This document shows positions 9,624 through 17,132 of a DNA stretch of 64,000 bases, piece after piece (position 1 is the first letter of the stretch; each line of letters opens with the position of its first letter). The position numbers and the translations under genes are program-made. Source of the DNA: Halobacillus litoralis (lineage in GTDB: Bacteria; Bacillota; Bacilli; Bacillales; Halobacillaceae); assembly GCF_004101865.1 (NCBI RefSeq), contig NZ_CP026118.1:3737001-3801000 (forward strand), written 5' to 3'. Under the pieces are notes generated by a model, which was not told the origin of the DNA, did no database searches, and was given only the letters and a program-made list of their open reading frames with translations.

Positions 9624-9657
9624 AAAACCTGCAGCTATTTGCTGCAGGTTTTTTTAC
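9624..9657 (+). terminator. Rho-independent terminator after yrzB
   Basis: AAACCTGCAGC and GCTGCAGGTTT form an 11-bp stem with a 5-nt loop, followed by T residues. It ends the yrzL-ruvX-yrzB unit. Confidence 0.92.
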
Positions 9658-9664
9658 TGTCTGT

Positions 9665-9756
9665 GAAAAATTCAGCCACTGGATTTTTCATGCTCTACTG
9701 CACGGTCTCAACTTGACAGGGGGAAGAACGCTTGCACTGCTGCTTCTGTCTTTTTG
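9665..9756 (+). other. Two further hairpins in the yrzB-mltG gap
   Basis: GAAAAATTCAG pairs with CTGGATTTTTC (9665-9689, one G-U pair). GACAG plus GAAG pairs with CTTCTGTC across 9715-9748, followed by TTTTTG. The second could act as a weak backup terminator. The 246-bp gap otherwise holds only the mltG promoter. Confidence 0.4.
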
Positions 9757-9834
9757 CCATTAAATGCAGGTTTGAAAATGGTGATTCCTGTAGAAAATTA
9801 CATGAATATGTAGAAAGGTCCATTTATTTTGTAG

Positions 9835-9840
9835 TATAAT
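9835..9840 (+). promoter_or_regulatory. -10 element of mltG
   Basis: A perfect TATAAT lies 26 bp before the TTG start chosen for mltG. There is no convincing -35 box. Transcription from it would start near 9847, so the ATG at 9848 would sit at the very end of the mRNA. Confidence 0.5.
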
Positions 9841-9865
9841 GTAGCGGATGAAGGGGGGAAGTCTG

Positions 9866-10993
9866 TTGTCTAACTCTGATTTTAAAAACCAATATAAAAA
9901 AAGATTAAAGACGAGAATAGAAGAGGCGAGTACGGTTCGTAAAATTGTCGCGATTATACTTACTGTCTTAGTTCTTGTACTCGTTATCGGAGGATTATCA
10001 GGTTATTTCTATGTGAAATCTGCCTTAGAACCTGTTGATCCAGACAATGAAAAACAAAAAAACGTAGAGATCCCATTAGGTTCTTCCACTTCTCAAATCG
10101 CTTCAATCCTTGAGGAGAATGAGATTATAGAAGATGATATGATTTTCCGTTTTTACACGAAGTTCAAAAACGAATCAGGATTTCAGGCTGGTAACTATCA
10201 ATTCACCTCTTCGATGACTATCGATGAAGTCATCGAAACATTGAAGACAGGGAAATTGGTTAAAGATCCTGTTTTAAGAGTCACCGTTCCTGAAGGTCAA
10301 ACGCTAAAGCAGATCGCCGAGATTTTTGCTGAAGACCTGCCGTTCACGGCTGAAGAATTCATGGAACGGGTAGACGATGAAGAATATGTGAAACAATTGA
10401 TGGAACAATATCCAGAATTACTGAAAGAGGATATCCTGGGCGACGAAATCCGTCATCCTCTGGAAGGATACTTATTTGCATCTACTTATGATATCTATGT
10501 CGAGGATCCAAGCATCGATCAACTCGTTAAAAAAATGTTGAATCAAACTCAATCCGTCGTCCTTCCTTATAAAAATCAAATAGACGGACTTAAGGGAATT
10601 GAAAATGTCCATGACCTGATTACAATGGCATCTCTTTTGGAAAATGAAGCAAGGACTGCAGAGAGCCGTCAAAAAATTTCAGGTGTTTTCCAAAATCGGT
10701 TGGAGGAAGAAATGATGTTGCAGACAGATCCAACGGTTGTCTATGCTAAAGGAGAGGGCCATCAAGCGAAAGTCACCTATGATGATTTGGAGGTCGAATC
10801 CCCTTATAATACGTATCAAGTGGAAGGTCTTCCAGTCGGACCGATTTCGAACTTCAATAAAAACTCTCTACAAGCTGCAGCTGAGCCGCTTGATCATGAA
10901 CTGTTATACTTCCTTGCAGACAGTGAAGGCGAAATTCATTATGCAGAAACATTAGAAGAACATAACAAATTGAAAGAAGAACATATAAACTAA
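9866..10993 (+). CDS. mltG: Endolytic murein transglycosylase MltG
   Basis: MltG cuts nascent peptidoglycan strands and so acts as a terminator of glycan synthesis at the membrane. The protein (375 residues from this start) has one N-terminal membrane anchor (IVAIILTVLVLVLVIGG) and a YceG domain. The catalytic region carries MASLLENEARTAES, with the expected Glu near residue 259, then FQNRL and LQTDPTVVYA. I prefer the TTG at 9866 because AAGGGGGGAA (9851-9860) lies 5 nt before it. The in-frame ATG at 9848 would have no ribosome binding site. B. subtilis yrrL is at the same place. Confidence 0.92.
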   Translation: MSNSDFKNQYKKRLKTRIEEASTVRKIVAIILTVLVLVLVIGGLSGYFYVKSALEPVDPDNEKQKNVEIPLGSSTSQIASILEENEIIEDDMIFRFYTKFKNESGFQAGNYQFTSSMTIDEVIETLKTGKLVKDPVLRVTVPEGQTLKQIAEIFAEDLPFTAEEFMERVDDEEYVKQLMEQYPELLKEDILGDEIRHPLEGYLFASTYDIYVEDPSIDQLVKKMLNQTQSVVLPYKNQIDGLKGIENVHDLITMASLLENEARTAESRQKISGVFQNRLEEEMMLQTDPTVVYAKGEGHQAKVTYDDLEVESPYNTYQVEGLPVGPISNFNKNSLQAAAEPLDHELLYFLADSEGEIHYAETLEEHNKLKEEHIN

Positions 10994-11005
10994 TGCTTAT
11001 TTTTT

Positions 11006-11045
11006 GAAGGAATGTGAAGAACAACTCGCATTCCTTCTTTTTTTT
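11006..11045 (+). terminator. Rho-independent terminator after mltG
   Basis: GAAGGAATG (11006-11014) pairs with CATTCCTTC (11029-11037) and is followed by an uninterrupted T run. Confidence 0.92.
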
Positions 11046-11104
11046 ATGTTAAAATAATGGGGTTGTAAAATTGATGTAAATATTATGTGAAGGGATGAAC
11101 CTTG

Positions 11105-11746
11105 ATGAAGCAAGAAGACTACTTACAATCATTGCTTTCAGAGCCTTCCAAACCTGTAAAAGATATGGAATCTTATGCGAAAGAGCACAGTGTGCCTATC
11201 ATGGAACCATTGGGGATTGATTTCCTCATGCAGCTCCTCCGGATTCAAAGACCCGATAATATTCTTGAAATCGGTACAGCGATCGGATATTCAGCCCTTC
11301 GCATGTTGGAAGCATGTCCAGGGTGCACGATCACCACGATTGAAAGAGATGAAGAAAGATATAAAGATGCATTAGGGAATATTAAGGAATGGAAAGCGGA
11401 AGCTCAGATCACAGTGCTTCATGGTGATGCCCTGGAAGTAGTAGACAAAGTGAAATCTCGTGGTCCTTTTGACGTATTATTTATCGATGCTGCGAAAGGA
11501 AAGTATGAACAGTTCTTTCATTTATATACACCTCTGCTTACAGAAGATGGAGTCATCATTTCTGATAATGTGCTATTTAAAGGCTATGTAGCCGATGATC
11601 AGGCCGCAACTCCACGAATGGCGAAAATCGCCGGTAAAATCAGGGATTTTAATGAGTGGCTGGTTCGTAACCCTCATTATCACACAACTATCATTCCAAT
11701 CGGAGATGGAGTAGCCATCACGAAGAAGAGACCACAACAGGATTAA
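11105..11746 (+). CDS. trmR: tRNA 5-hydroxyuridine methyltransferase TrmR (YrrM)
   Basis: This 213-residue protein is a class I SAM methyltransferase of the catechol O-methyltransferase type. Motif I is ILEIGTAIGYSALRM (about 55-70), followed by TTIERDEERY and the metal-site region DVLFIDAAKGKY. In B. subtilis YrrM/TrmR methylates 5-hydroxyuridine-34 to 5-methoxyuridine in tRNA. AGGGA (11091-11095) precedes both a TTG (11102) and the chosen ATG. The two U32 peptidase-like genes that make the hydroxyuridine (yrrN, yrrO) usually follow; here udk comes next. Confidence 0.87.
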   Translation: MKQEDYLQSLLSEPSKPVKDMESYAKEHSVPIMEPLGIDFLMQLLRIQRPDNILEIGTAIGYSALRMLEACPGCTITTIERDEERYKDALGNIKEWKAEAQITVLHGDALEVVDKVKSRGPFDVLFIDAAKGKYEQFFHLYTPLLTEDGVIISDNVLFKGYVADDQAATPRMAKIAGKIRDFNEWLVRNPHYHTTIIPIGDGVAITKKRPQQD

Positions 11747-11793
11747 GGTTTCATATAGATTCTATCCATATGAATGAAAGGAGCTCCTAGAGC

Positions 11794-12447
11794 ATGAATG
11801 ACAAACCAGTAGTTATCGGTGTCGCGGGTGGGACTGGATCTGGAAAGACAAGTGTGACACGTTCCATCATCCGGCGCTTCACGGATAAAACTTTATTGAT
11901 GTTAGAACAGGATTATTATTATAAAGATCAGAGTCACCTTCCTTATGAGGAACGTTTAGAAACGAACTACGACCACCCGCTGGCTTTTGATAATGATCTC
12001 CTGATCGATCATTTAGAACAATTGATTGAACAAAAAACAGTAGAAAAACCGGTCTATGACTATAAAATGCATACCCGGTCAAATGAAACCATTCATGTGG
12101 AACCGAAAGAGGTCATCATTGTGGAAGGAATTCTCGTATTAGAGGATGAACGTCTCCGAGACCTGATGGATATCAAGGTGTTTGTTGATACGGATGCTGA
12201 TGTAAGGATCATCCGCAGAATGATGCGTGATATTAACGAGCGAGGTCGTACATTGGACTCGGTCATTGATCAATACATCAATGTCGTTCGGCCCATGCAC
12301 TTGCAATTCGTAGAACCTACGAAGCGATATTCAGATATCATCATACCTGAAGGTGGACAAAACCACGTAGCCATAGACTTGATGGCGACGAAAATACAAA
12401 CGGTGCTGTATGAAAAGGGCCAAACAGTAAGCAGAGAAAATAGTTGA
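11794..12447 (+). CDS. udk: Uridine kinase
   Basis: Udk phosphorylates uridine and cytidine in pyrimidine salvage. The 217-residue protein has a P-loop near residues 12-20 (GGTGSGKTS), [18 protein letters not shown], the substrate-binding [13 protein letters not shown] and the lid region [16 protein letters not shown]. The ATG follows GAAAGGAGCTCC. It lies between trmR and greA as in B. subtilis, but without yrrN-yrrO. Confidence 0.97.
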   Translation: MNDKPVVIGVAGGTGSGKTSVTRSIIRRFTDKTLLMLEQDYYYKDQSHLPYEERLETNYDHPLAFDNDLLIDHLEQLIEQKTVEKPVYDYKMHTRSNETIHVEPKEVIIVEGILVLEDERLRDLMDIKVFVDTDADVRIIRRMMRDINERGRTLDSVIDQYINVVRPMHLQFVEPTKRYSDIIIPEGGQNHVAIDLMATKIQTVLYEKGQTVSRENS

Positions 12448-12526
12448 AATACTAGCGGAAATCTGGCATAGTTTTCAATAGCAGTTCTAAAATATCATGT
12501 CCTCGGGTAAAGTATAGTAAATTGTT

Positions 12527-12553
12527 AATGAGCGTACAGGCGTACTGCTCATT
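12527..12553 (+). other. Hairpin upstream of greA
   Basis: AATGAGCGTAC pairs with GTAC-T-GCTCATT around an AGGC loop (11 bp, one bulged T). No T run follows, so it is not a standard terminator. It may lie in the greA leader or at the 3' end of the udk mRNA. Confidence 0.5.
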
Positions 12554-12607
12554 TCCTATATTAAGGACATCTCATTCTTTCTTGTACTAAAGGAGTGTTT
12601 ACGGATC

Positions 12608-13084
12608 ATGGCAGAAGAAAAAAGTTATTATATGACTGAAGAAGGTAAACAAAAGCTAGAAGAAGAATTGCATCATTTAAAAACTGAACGACGTAAAGAA
12701 GTAGTAGAACGCATAAAAATCGCACGTGGATTCGGGGATCTTTCCGAGAACTCTGAATACGACGCAGCAAAAGATGAACAAGCTTTCGTCGAAGCACGGA
12801 TCACACAGGTAGAGAACATGATTCGCAATGCTGTTATCATTGAAAATGATAATGAAAATCCTGATACGGTGACATTGGGTAAATCCGTTACGTTCCAAGA
12901 GCTTCCCGATGGCGATGAAGAAACCTATAAGATTGTCGGAAGTGCTGAGGCGGATCCATTCGAAGGCAAAATTTCCAATGATTCTCCAATGGCTCAAAGT
13001 CTCATTGGCCATGTGGTTGGCGATCAAGTGAAAGTGGCCACACCAGGTGGGGAAATCGACGTAAAAATTGTAACCGTCGATTAA
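12608..13084 (+). CDS. greA: Transcription elongation factor GreA
   Basis: GreA rescues backtracked RNA polymerase by stimulating transcript cleavage. At 158 residues it has normal length. The N-terminal coiled coil includes the tip motif [20 protein letters not shown] with the essential acidic residues. The C-terminal FKBP-like domain includes [15 protein letters not shown]. The ATG follows AAAGGAGTG. A terminator follows immediately, so it forms the end of the transcript. Confidence 0.97.
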   Translation: MAEEKSYYMTEEGKQKLEEELHHLKTERRKEVVERIKIARGFGDLSENSEYDAAKDEQAFVEARITQVENMIRNAVIIENDNENPDTVTLGKSVTFQELPDGDEETYKIVGSAEADPFEGKISNDSPMAQSLIGHVVGDQVKVATPGGEIDVKIVTVD

Positions 13085-13099
13085 ATAATTGTGATGATA

Positions 13100-13126
13100 A
13101 AAAGACAGGGACTCCCTGTCTTTTTT
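13100..13126 (+). terminator. Rho-independent terminator after greA
   Basis: AAAGACAGGG and CCCTGTCTTT form a 10-bp stem with a 3-nt loop, followed by a T run. Confidence 0.92.
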
Positions 13127-13305
13127 CTTCGCTGCGGGCACTTTTTTCTTTTTGCAATGTAAGTTACATTTCTTATTCTTTCCTGGTGCTGTTTTCAAAT
13201 TATATGCAAAATAAAAATCGACGTTATTCTTATAGAAGTTAGGTGACGTCCTGGAGATCAGAACCTAACGGATTCCTATGGAAAAGAGTAAGGACCATGG
13301 GAGGA

Positions 13306-13334
13306 TTGGTCGATGAACTTTCTTCATGTATAAT
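13306..13334 (+). promoter_or_regulatory. Putative SigA promoter of yrrS
   Basis: TTGGTC (13306-13311) and TATAAT (13329-13334) are 17 bp apart and lie 31 bp before the yrrS ATG. The preceding 170 bp hold nothing else I can identify. Confidence 0.6.
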
Positions 13335-13364
13335 ATATTGCGAGTCAAAAGGAGGAGAATAGAA

Positions 13365-14066
13365 ATGAATGAAAAACATACATCCAAGTCCCGTGCGAAC
13401 CGTTTTGAGAAGAAAAGGCGCAGCACGAAATGGTTGACTTGGCTTATACCTGCAGGAAGCGTCTTGGCAGTATTATTCATTTCCGTATTGATCTTCGGGG
13501 GAGATGACCAAAAAGGTCAAGCTCAAAAGTCTGAAGAAACACCAAGTGTAGAAAGTGAAACGGAAGAGGACCAAAATAACCAGGATGCTGGAGAAGAGGA
13601 AACGCAATCGTCTGATTCAGCAGATGAAAATAAAGAAGAGCAGGAAGAACCAAGCGATAAGCAGAAAGTTTCACTAGAAGGTTTCGAAGAATTGAAACCT
13701 ATTGAGGATGAAGAGGGATTGAAAATCGAAAAGAGTGAAGATCCCAATGTAGAGCGTGTCGTTACGAAAGACTGGTCTGTCGTAGCAACAGAGCAGGAAT
13801 TAAGCGGCGAACACCGGATCACTTATGAAGAAGGCTCAAAAGACTATCAGGAACTTTTACAAGCTGTCAGGAATGCTGTAGGCTTGTCTGAAGACAATAT
13901 CATCTATTGGTGGGTCGGTAATGGCGGAGGACCAAACAAAGCAGTAGCGACCGTCTCAGACAAAAATGAAACAGGTTATCTCCGCGTCCACGTCGAATGG
14001 GTCGATGGACAGGGGTATAAACCTGTGAAACTTGAAGTATTGAAAGAAAAAGAAGTGAATCGTTAA
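13365..14066 (+). CDS. yrrS: YrrS family protein (DUF1510)
   Basis: The 233-residue protein has a basic cytoplasmic N-terminus, one membrane anchor (about residues 25-46: WLTWLIPAGSVLAVLFISVL), a low-complexity acidic E/D/S/Q linker and a conserved C-terminal domain (KDWSVVATEQELSGEH to YKPVKLEVLKEK). It matches B. subtilis YrrS, encoded next to a penicillin-binding protein gene there; no pbp gene is present here. The extracytoplasmic domain suggests a cell-surface role; the exact function is unknown. ATG 13365 is set by AAAAGGAGGAG (13347-13357). Confidence 0.88.
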   Translation: MNEKHTSKSRANRFEKKRRSTKWLTWLIPAGSVLAVLFISVLIFGGDDQKGQAQKSEETPSVESETEEDQNNQDAGEEETQSSDSADENKEEQEEPSDKQKVSLEGFEELKPIEDEEGLKIEKSEDPNVERVVTKDWSVVATEQELSGEHRITYEEGSKDYQELLQAVRNAVGLSEDNIIYWWVGNGGGPNKAVATVSDKNETGYLRVHVEWVDGQGYKPVKLEVLKEKEVNR

Positions 14067-14081
14067 GAGAGGGAGTTTCAC

Positions 14082-14774
14082 ATGACAGTTGGAATCATTG
14101 GAGCAATGGATGAAGAAATTGAACGGTTGAAAAGTGAAATGAACGTGACCGCAGAAAGTGAAGTAGCAGGAAGTCTGTTTATCGAAGGGGATCTGCTTGG
14201 GAAAAAAGTTGTACTCCTTAAATCCGGAATCGGAAAAGTCAATGCTGCCATGTCTACTACCATCCTTCATGAAAGGTATGATATAGAATCCGTCATCAAT
14301 ACGGGATCCGCAGGTGGTTTTGCTAAGGACTTGGAAGTAGGTGATGTTGTCATATCAAGCTATGTGACACACCATGATGTGGACGTCACTGCCTTTCAAT
14401 ACGAATATGGGCAAGTCCCGGGTATGCCTGCCATGTATCCAGCTGATGAATCCCTGATTCAAAAGGCTATGGAAGCTGTGAAAGGAACAGATACTACTGC
14501 TGCCAGGGGGCTCATCGCTACAGGTGATTCCTTTATGCAGGAACAAACAAAAGTGGACTTTGTCAGAGGTAAATTCCCCAAAATGATCGCAGCAGAAATG
14601 GAAGCGGCGGCGATTGCACAAGTATGTCATAAATACGGGACGCCCTTTGTAGTAATCCGCGCATTATCAGATATCGCAGGAAAAGAATCGTCTATTTCCT
14701 TTGAGCAGTTCCTGCCGAAAGCAGCAGAAAATGCAGCTCAAATGATTATGAAAATGGTGCGAACTCTCAATTAG
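14082..14774 (+). CDS. mtnN: 5'-methylthioadenosine/S-adenosylhomocysteine nucleosidase
   Basis: MtnN cleaves the by-products methylthioadenosine and S-adenosylhomocysteine for methionine recycling. The 230-residue protein has GIIGAMDEEI at the N-terminus, the purine-binding VINTGSAGGF, FMQEQTKVDFVR and AAEMEAAAIAQVC with the catalytic region, and VVIRALSDIAGKES. It starts 15 nt after yrrS behind AGAGAGGGAG. In B. subtilis it lies in yrrT-mtnN-mccA-mccB-yrhC; here only mtnN and yrhC remain. Confidence 0.97.
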   Translation: MTVGIIGAMDEEIERLKSEMNVTAESEVAGSLFIEGDLLGKKVVLLKSGIGKVNAAMSTTILHERYDIESVINTGSAGGFAKDLEVGDVVISSYVTHHDVDVTAFQYEYGQVPGMPAMYPADESLIQKAMEAVKGTDTTAARGLIATGDSFMQEQTKVDFVRGKFPKMIAAEMEAAAIAQVCHKYGTPFVVIRALSDIAGKESSISFEQFLPKAAENAAQMIMKMVRTLN

Positions 14775-14841
14775 CAACAATTCCCACCGAATCTTGCATC
14801 TATTTATGTTACGATGAAAAATGTGCAGGAGGTGGGATAAG

Positions 14842-15069
14842 GTGAAATCTACCGAATGGATGAAAAAGAAAATAATAGACTACAAACGTTTTATTATGAC
14901 ATTGCTGATTTTCAGCAGTTATTTATATATTGGTACATTGATCAGTATTTATGAATATCACACGAATGCTCATCTTTATCTTTACCCGGTTATCGCTTCA
15001 GCCTTGATTACTTCATTGATCATGACTATGAAGATAAGAAAATGGCAAAAGGGTACAGCCGAGGAATAA
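14842..15069 (+). CDS. yrhC: YrhC family membrane protein
   Basis: This 75-residue protein has two hydrophobic segments (FIMTLLIFSSYLYIGTLISI and LYLYPVIASALITSLIMT) between basic ends and resembles YrhC, the last gene of the B. subtilis methionine-to-cysteine operon. The start is the GTG at 14842, 7 nt after AGGAGGTG (14827-14834); the ATG at 14821 lies upstream of that site and is unlikely. The function is unknown. Confidence 0.75.
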   Translation: MKSTEWMKKKIIDYKRFIMTLLIFSSYLYIGTLISIYEYHTNAHLYLYPVIASALITSLIMTMKIRKWQKGTAEE

Positions 15070-15077
15070 AACCACTC

Positions 15078-15118
15078 AGCCACTGCAATCTATAAAAAGA
15101 TGGTAGTGGCTTTTTTTT
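15078..15118 (+). terminator. Terminator after yrhC
   Basis: AGCCACT (15078-15084) pairs with AGTGGCT (15105-15111) around a long loop that contains AATCT and AGATG, followed by eight T residues. It faces the 3' end of sigK. Confidence 0.85.
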
Positions 15119-15830
15119 AGCTCTTTTTTCCTTGTTTGCTCTGTTTATAAAACTCATGAAAAATTTTCATTAATGCTCTTTTTTCAATTCTTGAAACATA
15201 GCTTCTTGATATCCCCAGCTCTTTAGCTATTTCCCGCTGCGTCTTTTCTTCGGTCTGATTCAGGCCGTAACGGAAGATGATAACCTCTTTTTCCCTTTCA
15301 TCAAGGACTGTGATAAAGTCTTTTATTTTTTCAAGTTCCATATGGAGTTGAATTTCCTCTACAATATCCGTGACATCTGCTTGAAGGATATCCAATAAAT
15401 TAAGCTCATTGCCCTCCTTGTCGTGTCCGATAGGGTCTTGGAGGGAAACATCCTTATTCATCTTTTTTGTTGATCTCAGGTGCATGAGAATCTCATTTTC
15501 GATACATCTGGCTGCATAGGTGGCGAGTTTCGTTCCTTTTCCAGTGGAATAGCTCTCGATGCCTTTAATTAATCCGATGGTCCCGATAGAAATAAGGTCT
15601 TCAAAATCTTCTTTTGTATTTTCGAATTTTTTGACAATGTGAGCGACAAGTCGCAGGTTGTGCTCGATCAATTTGTTACGTGCATCGTGACTCCCTTCTT
15701 GCATCAATTGGAGCTGTTTAGCTTCTTCTTCTGAAGACAGCGGGTTAGGGAACGCTTGGTTTTTCACATAGGACATGAAAAAGAGGGACTCTTTAAAGAA
15801 ATATAGGATGGAAGCGATCAGACTGCTCAT
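15117..15830 (-). CDS. sigK: RNA polymerase sigma-K factor precursor (uninterrupted)
   Basis: SigK is the late mother-cell sigma factor of sporulation. The 237-residue frame is complete and continuous. It starts with a hydrophobic pro-sequence ([20 protein letters not shown]) whose expected cleavage before Tyr21 matches pro-SigK of B. subtilis. Region 2 has [19 protein letters not shown] and [17 protein letters not shown]. Region 4 has [21 protein letters not shown]. The start follows AGGAGGTG. Unlike B. subtilis, there is no skin element splitting the gene. Membrane cleavage by SpoIVFB is expected to activate it. Confidence 0.97.
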   Translation of the reverse strand: MSSLIASILYFFKESLFFMSYVKNQAFPNPLSSEEEAKQLQLMQEGSHDARNKLIEHNLRLVAHIVKKFENTKEDFEDLISIGTIGLIKGIESYSTGKGTKLATYAARCIENEILMHLRSTKKMNKDVSLQDPIGHDKEGNELNLLDILQADVTDIVEEIQLHMELEKIKDFITVLDEREKEVIIFRYGLNQTEEKTQREIAKELGISRSYVSRIEKRALMKIFHEFYKQSKQGKKS

Positions 15831-15931
15831 GGACGCACCTCCTCATGGATTAGGCAATGGCCTACAACATACTTATGTGCCTGAGAGGCTGTCTGTGCTT
15901 GTCTGTAAATAAATATAATAGTCATATCCAC

Positions 15932-15961
15932 AAAAAAATGCCTCCATTATTTGGAGGCATT
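15932..15961 (-). terminator. Terminator after mrpG
   Basis: On the minus strand AATGCCTCCA and TGGAGGCATT form a 10-bp stem with a 5-nt loop, followed by T residues (A run at 15932-15936 on the plus strand). It ends the mrp operon before sigK. Confidence 0.9.
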
Positions 15962-15970
15962 AAAAACCGT

Positions 15971-16357
15971 TTATTGATCAGGTGCTTGTCTTTTTTGCTC
16001 TTCTTTCAGCACTTCTGCGTATTCATCTTTCACACTGTTCTCCCAAAGAGGCACACCACTTCGATATGCTGCTCTTGAGATCATATGGCCGGAAACAGGA
16101 GCCGTCAACAGTACGAAAAGAATTCCAAGTAACAACTTGCCACTGACGATGTCATGTTCGACATATAGGAACAAGAAGGCCCCTATCATTATACCGGCTA
16201 CTCCGAGTGTGGAACTTTTTGTAGCGGCATGAAGACGTGTGTAAACATCTGGGAAACGCAGGATGCCAATCGAGCCTGAAATAAGGAAAAAAGTGCCCAT
16301 CAGTAAGGACAAGCAAATGATGATGTCGAAAATTAAATTAATCCAAGTCCCGCTCAA
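15971..16357 (-). CDS. mrpG: Na+/H+ antiporter subunit MrpG
   Basis: This small membrane subunit of the Mrp antiporter (128 residues from this start) has three hydrophobic segments and the family motif RFPDVYTRLHAATKSSTLG, followed by LLLGILFVLLTAPVSGHM. The start is uncertain. A GTG at 16366 lies directly against the ribosome binding site AAAAGG, while the TTG at 16357 has proper spacing, so I chose the latter. It overlaps mrpF by 20 bp. It is the last gene of the operon. Confidence 0.92.
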   Translation of the reverse strand: MSGTWINLIFDIIICLSLLMGTFFLISGSIGILRFPDVYTRLHAATKSSTLGVAGIMIGAFLFLYVEHDIVSGKLLLGILFVLLTAPVSGHMISRAAYRSGVPLWENSVKDEYAEVLKEEQKRQAPDQ

Positions 16358-16649
16358 TGATAACACCCTTTTCTAAGAATTTCGCCAAGCCGACTGTCCC
16401 GATAAACAATAGAATCCCTATCAAGAGGACGACATCATTGAACTTAGTCGTAACGAGCAGGATGGCGATCAATCCTGCAAGAGCCATTAAATTTATACCT
16501 ATGATATCTAATGCTACGGCCCTGTCCGGATTGGTGGGGCCGATGGTAGCACGGTATAAAAGCAATATGATTGAAATGGCGACCGCGATGATGGAAACAA
16601 TGGCTGATAATTGAATCAACATCTGAGTGACATCCAGAATTTCATCCAT
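16338..16649 (-). CDS. mrpF: Na+/H+ antiporter subunit MrpF
   Basis: This 103-residue protein has three transmembrane segments with the conserved GPTNPDRAVALDIIGIN motif, which places it in the MrpF/MnhF/PhaF family. It assembles with the other Mrp subunits in the membrane. Its ATG immediately follows the mrpE stop, with GGAGGTGA upstream inside mrpE, so translation is coupled. Confidence 0.95.
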   Translation of the reverse strand: MDEILDVTQMLIQLSAIVSIIAVAISIILLLYRATIGPTNPDRAVALDIIGINLMALAGLIAILLVTTKFNDVVLLIGILLFIGTVGLAKFLEKGVIIERDLD

Positions 16650-17126
16650 TTAGCGAGTCACCTCCATAATTCGTTTCTCGAAAGTGTTTTTGATTTCATT
16701 TACAGACTCTTCTACGTCAGGCATGTCCATAGCGTGTATGAAGATCTTTGTATGATCCTCGCTGACAACGACGGAAAGGGTGCCAGGTGTCAATGAAATC
16801 AGATTGGCAAGTAAAGTTATTTCAAAATTGGTTTTTACGTCAATCGGCAACGCGAAAATCCCCGGCTGCATATTCATTTTTGGTTTATATACATGCTTCA
16901 CGATGTCAATGTTTGAGAGAACGAGCTCCCTGATAAATAATAAAATAAGCTTGAAAAACCGCCATGCACGTTTCATATAAAATGAATCCGGTACGAACCG
17001 CTGTAAAAAGAACAGCAAAATAATACCTAAGATATATCCAACTAAGAAAGTAGTGAAGTTGTACGTTTCACTCAGAAACATCCACATGATTGCTATAACG
17101 ATGTTTAATACAATTTGTAAAGGCAT
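16650..17126 (-). CDS. mrpE: Na+/H+ antiporter subunit MrpE
   Basis: The 158-residue protein has two N-terminal hydrophobic segments and a cytoplasmic C-terminal domain. Typical MrpE sequence is seen in TLLANLISLTPGTLSVVV and KIFIHAMDMPDVEES. It is part of the hydrophobic complex that catalyses Na+/H+ exchange. It starts 6 nt after mrpD. Confidence 0.94.
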   Translation of the reverse strand: MPLQIVLNIVIAIMWMFLSETYNFTTFLVGYILGIILLFFLQRFVPDSFYMKRAWRFFKLILLFIRELVLSNIDIVKHVYKPKMNMQPGIFALPIDVKTNFEITLLANLISLTPGTLSVVVSEDHTKIFIHAMDMPDVEESVNEIKNTFEKRIMEVTR

Positions 17127-17132
17127 CAGCTT

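Noticed and set aside
15831..15931. SigE or SigK promoter of sigK
   Set aside because: A CATAAGT-like -10 is visible on the minus strand, but no -35 lies at a suitable distance.
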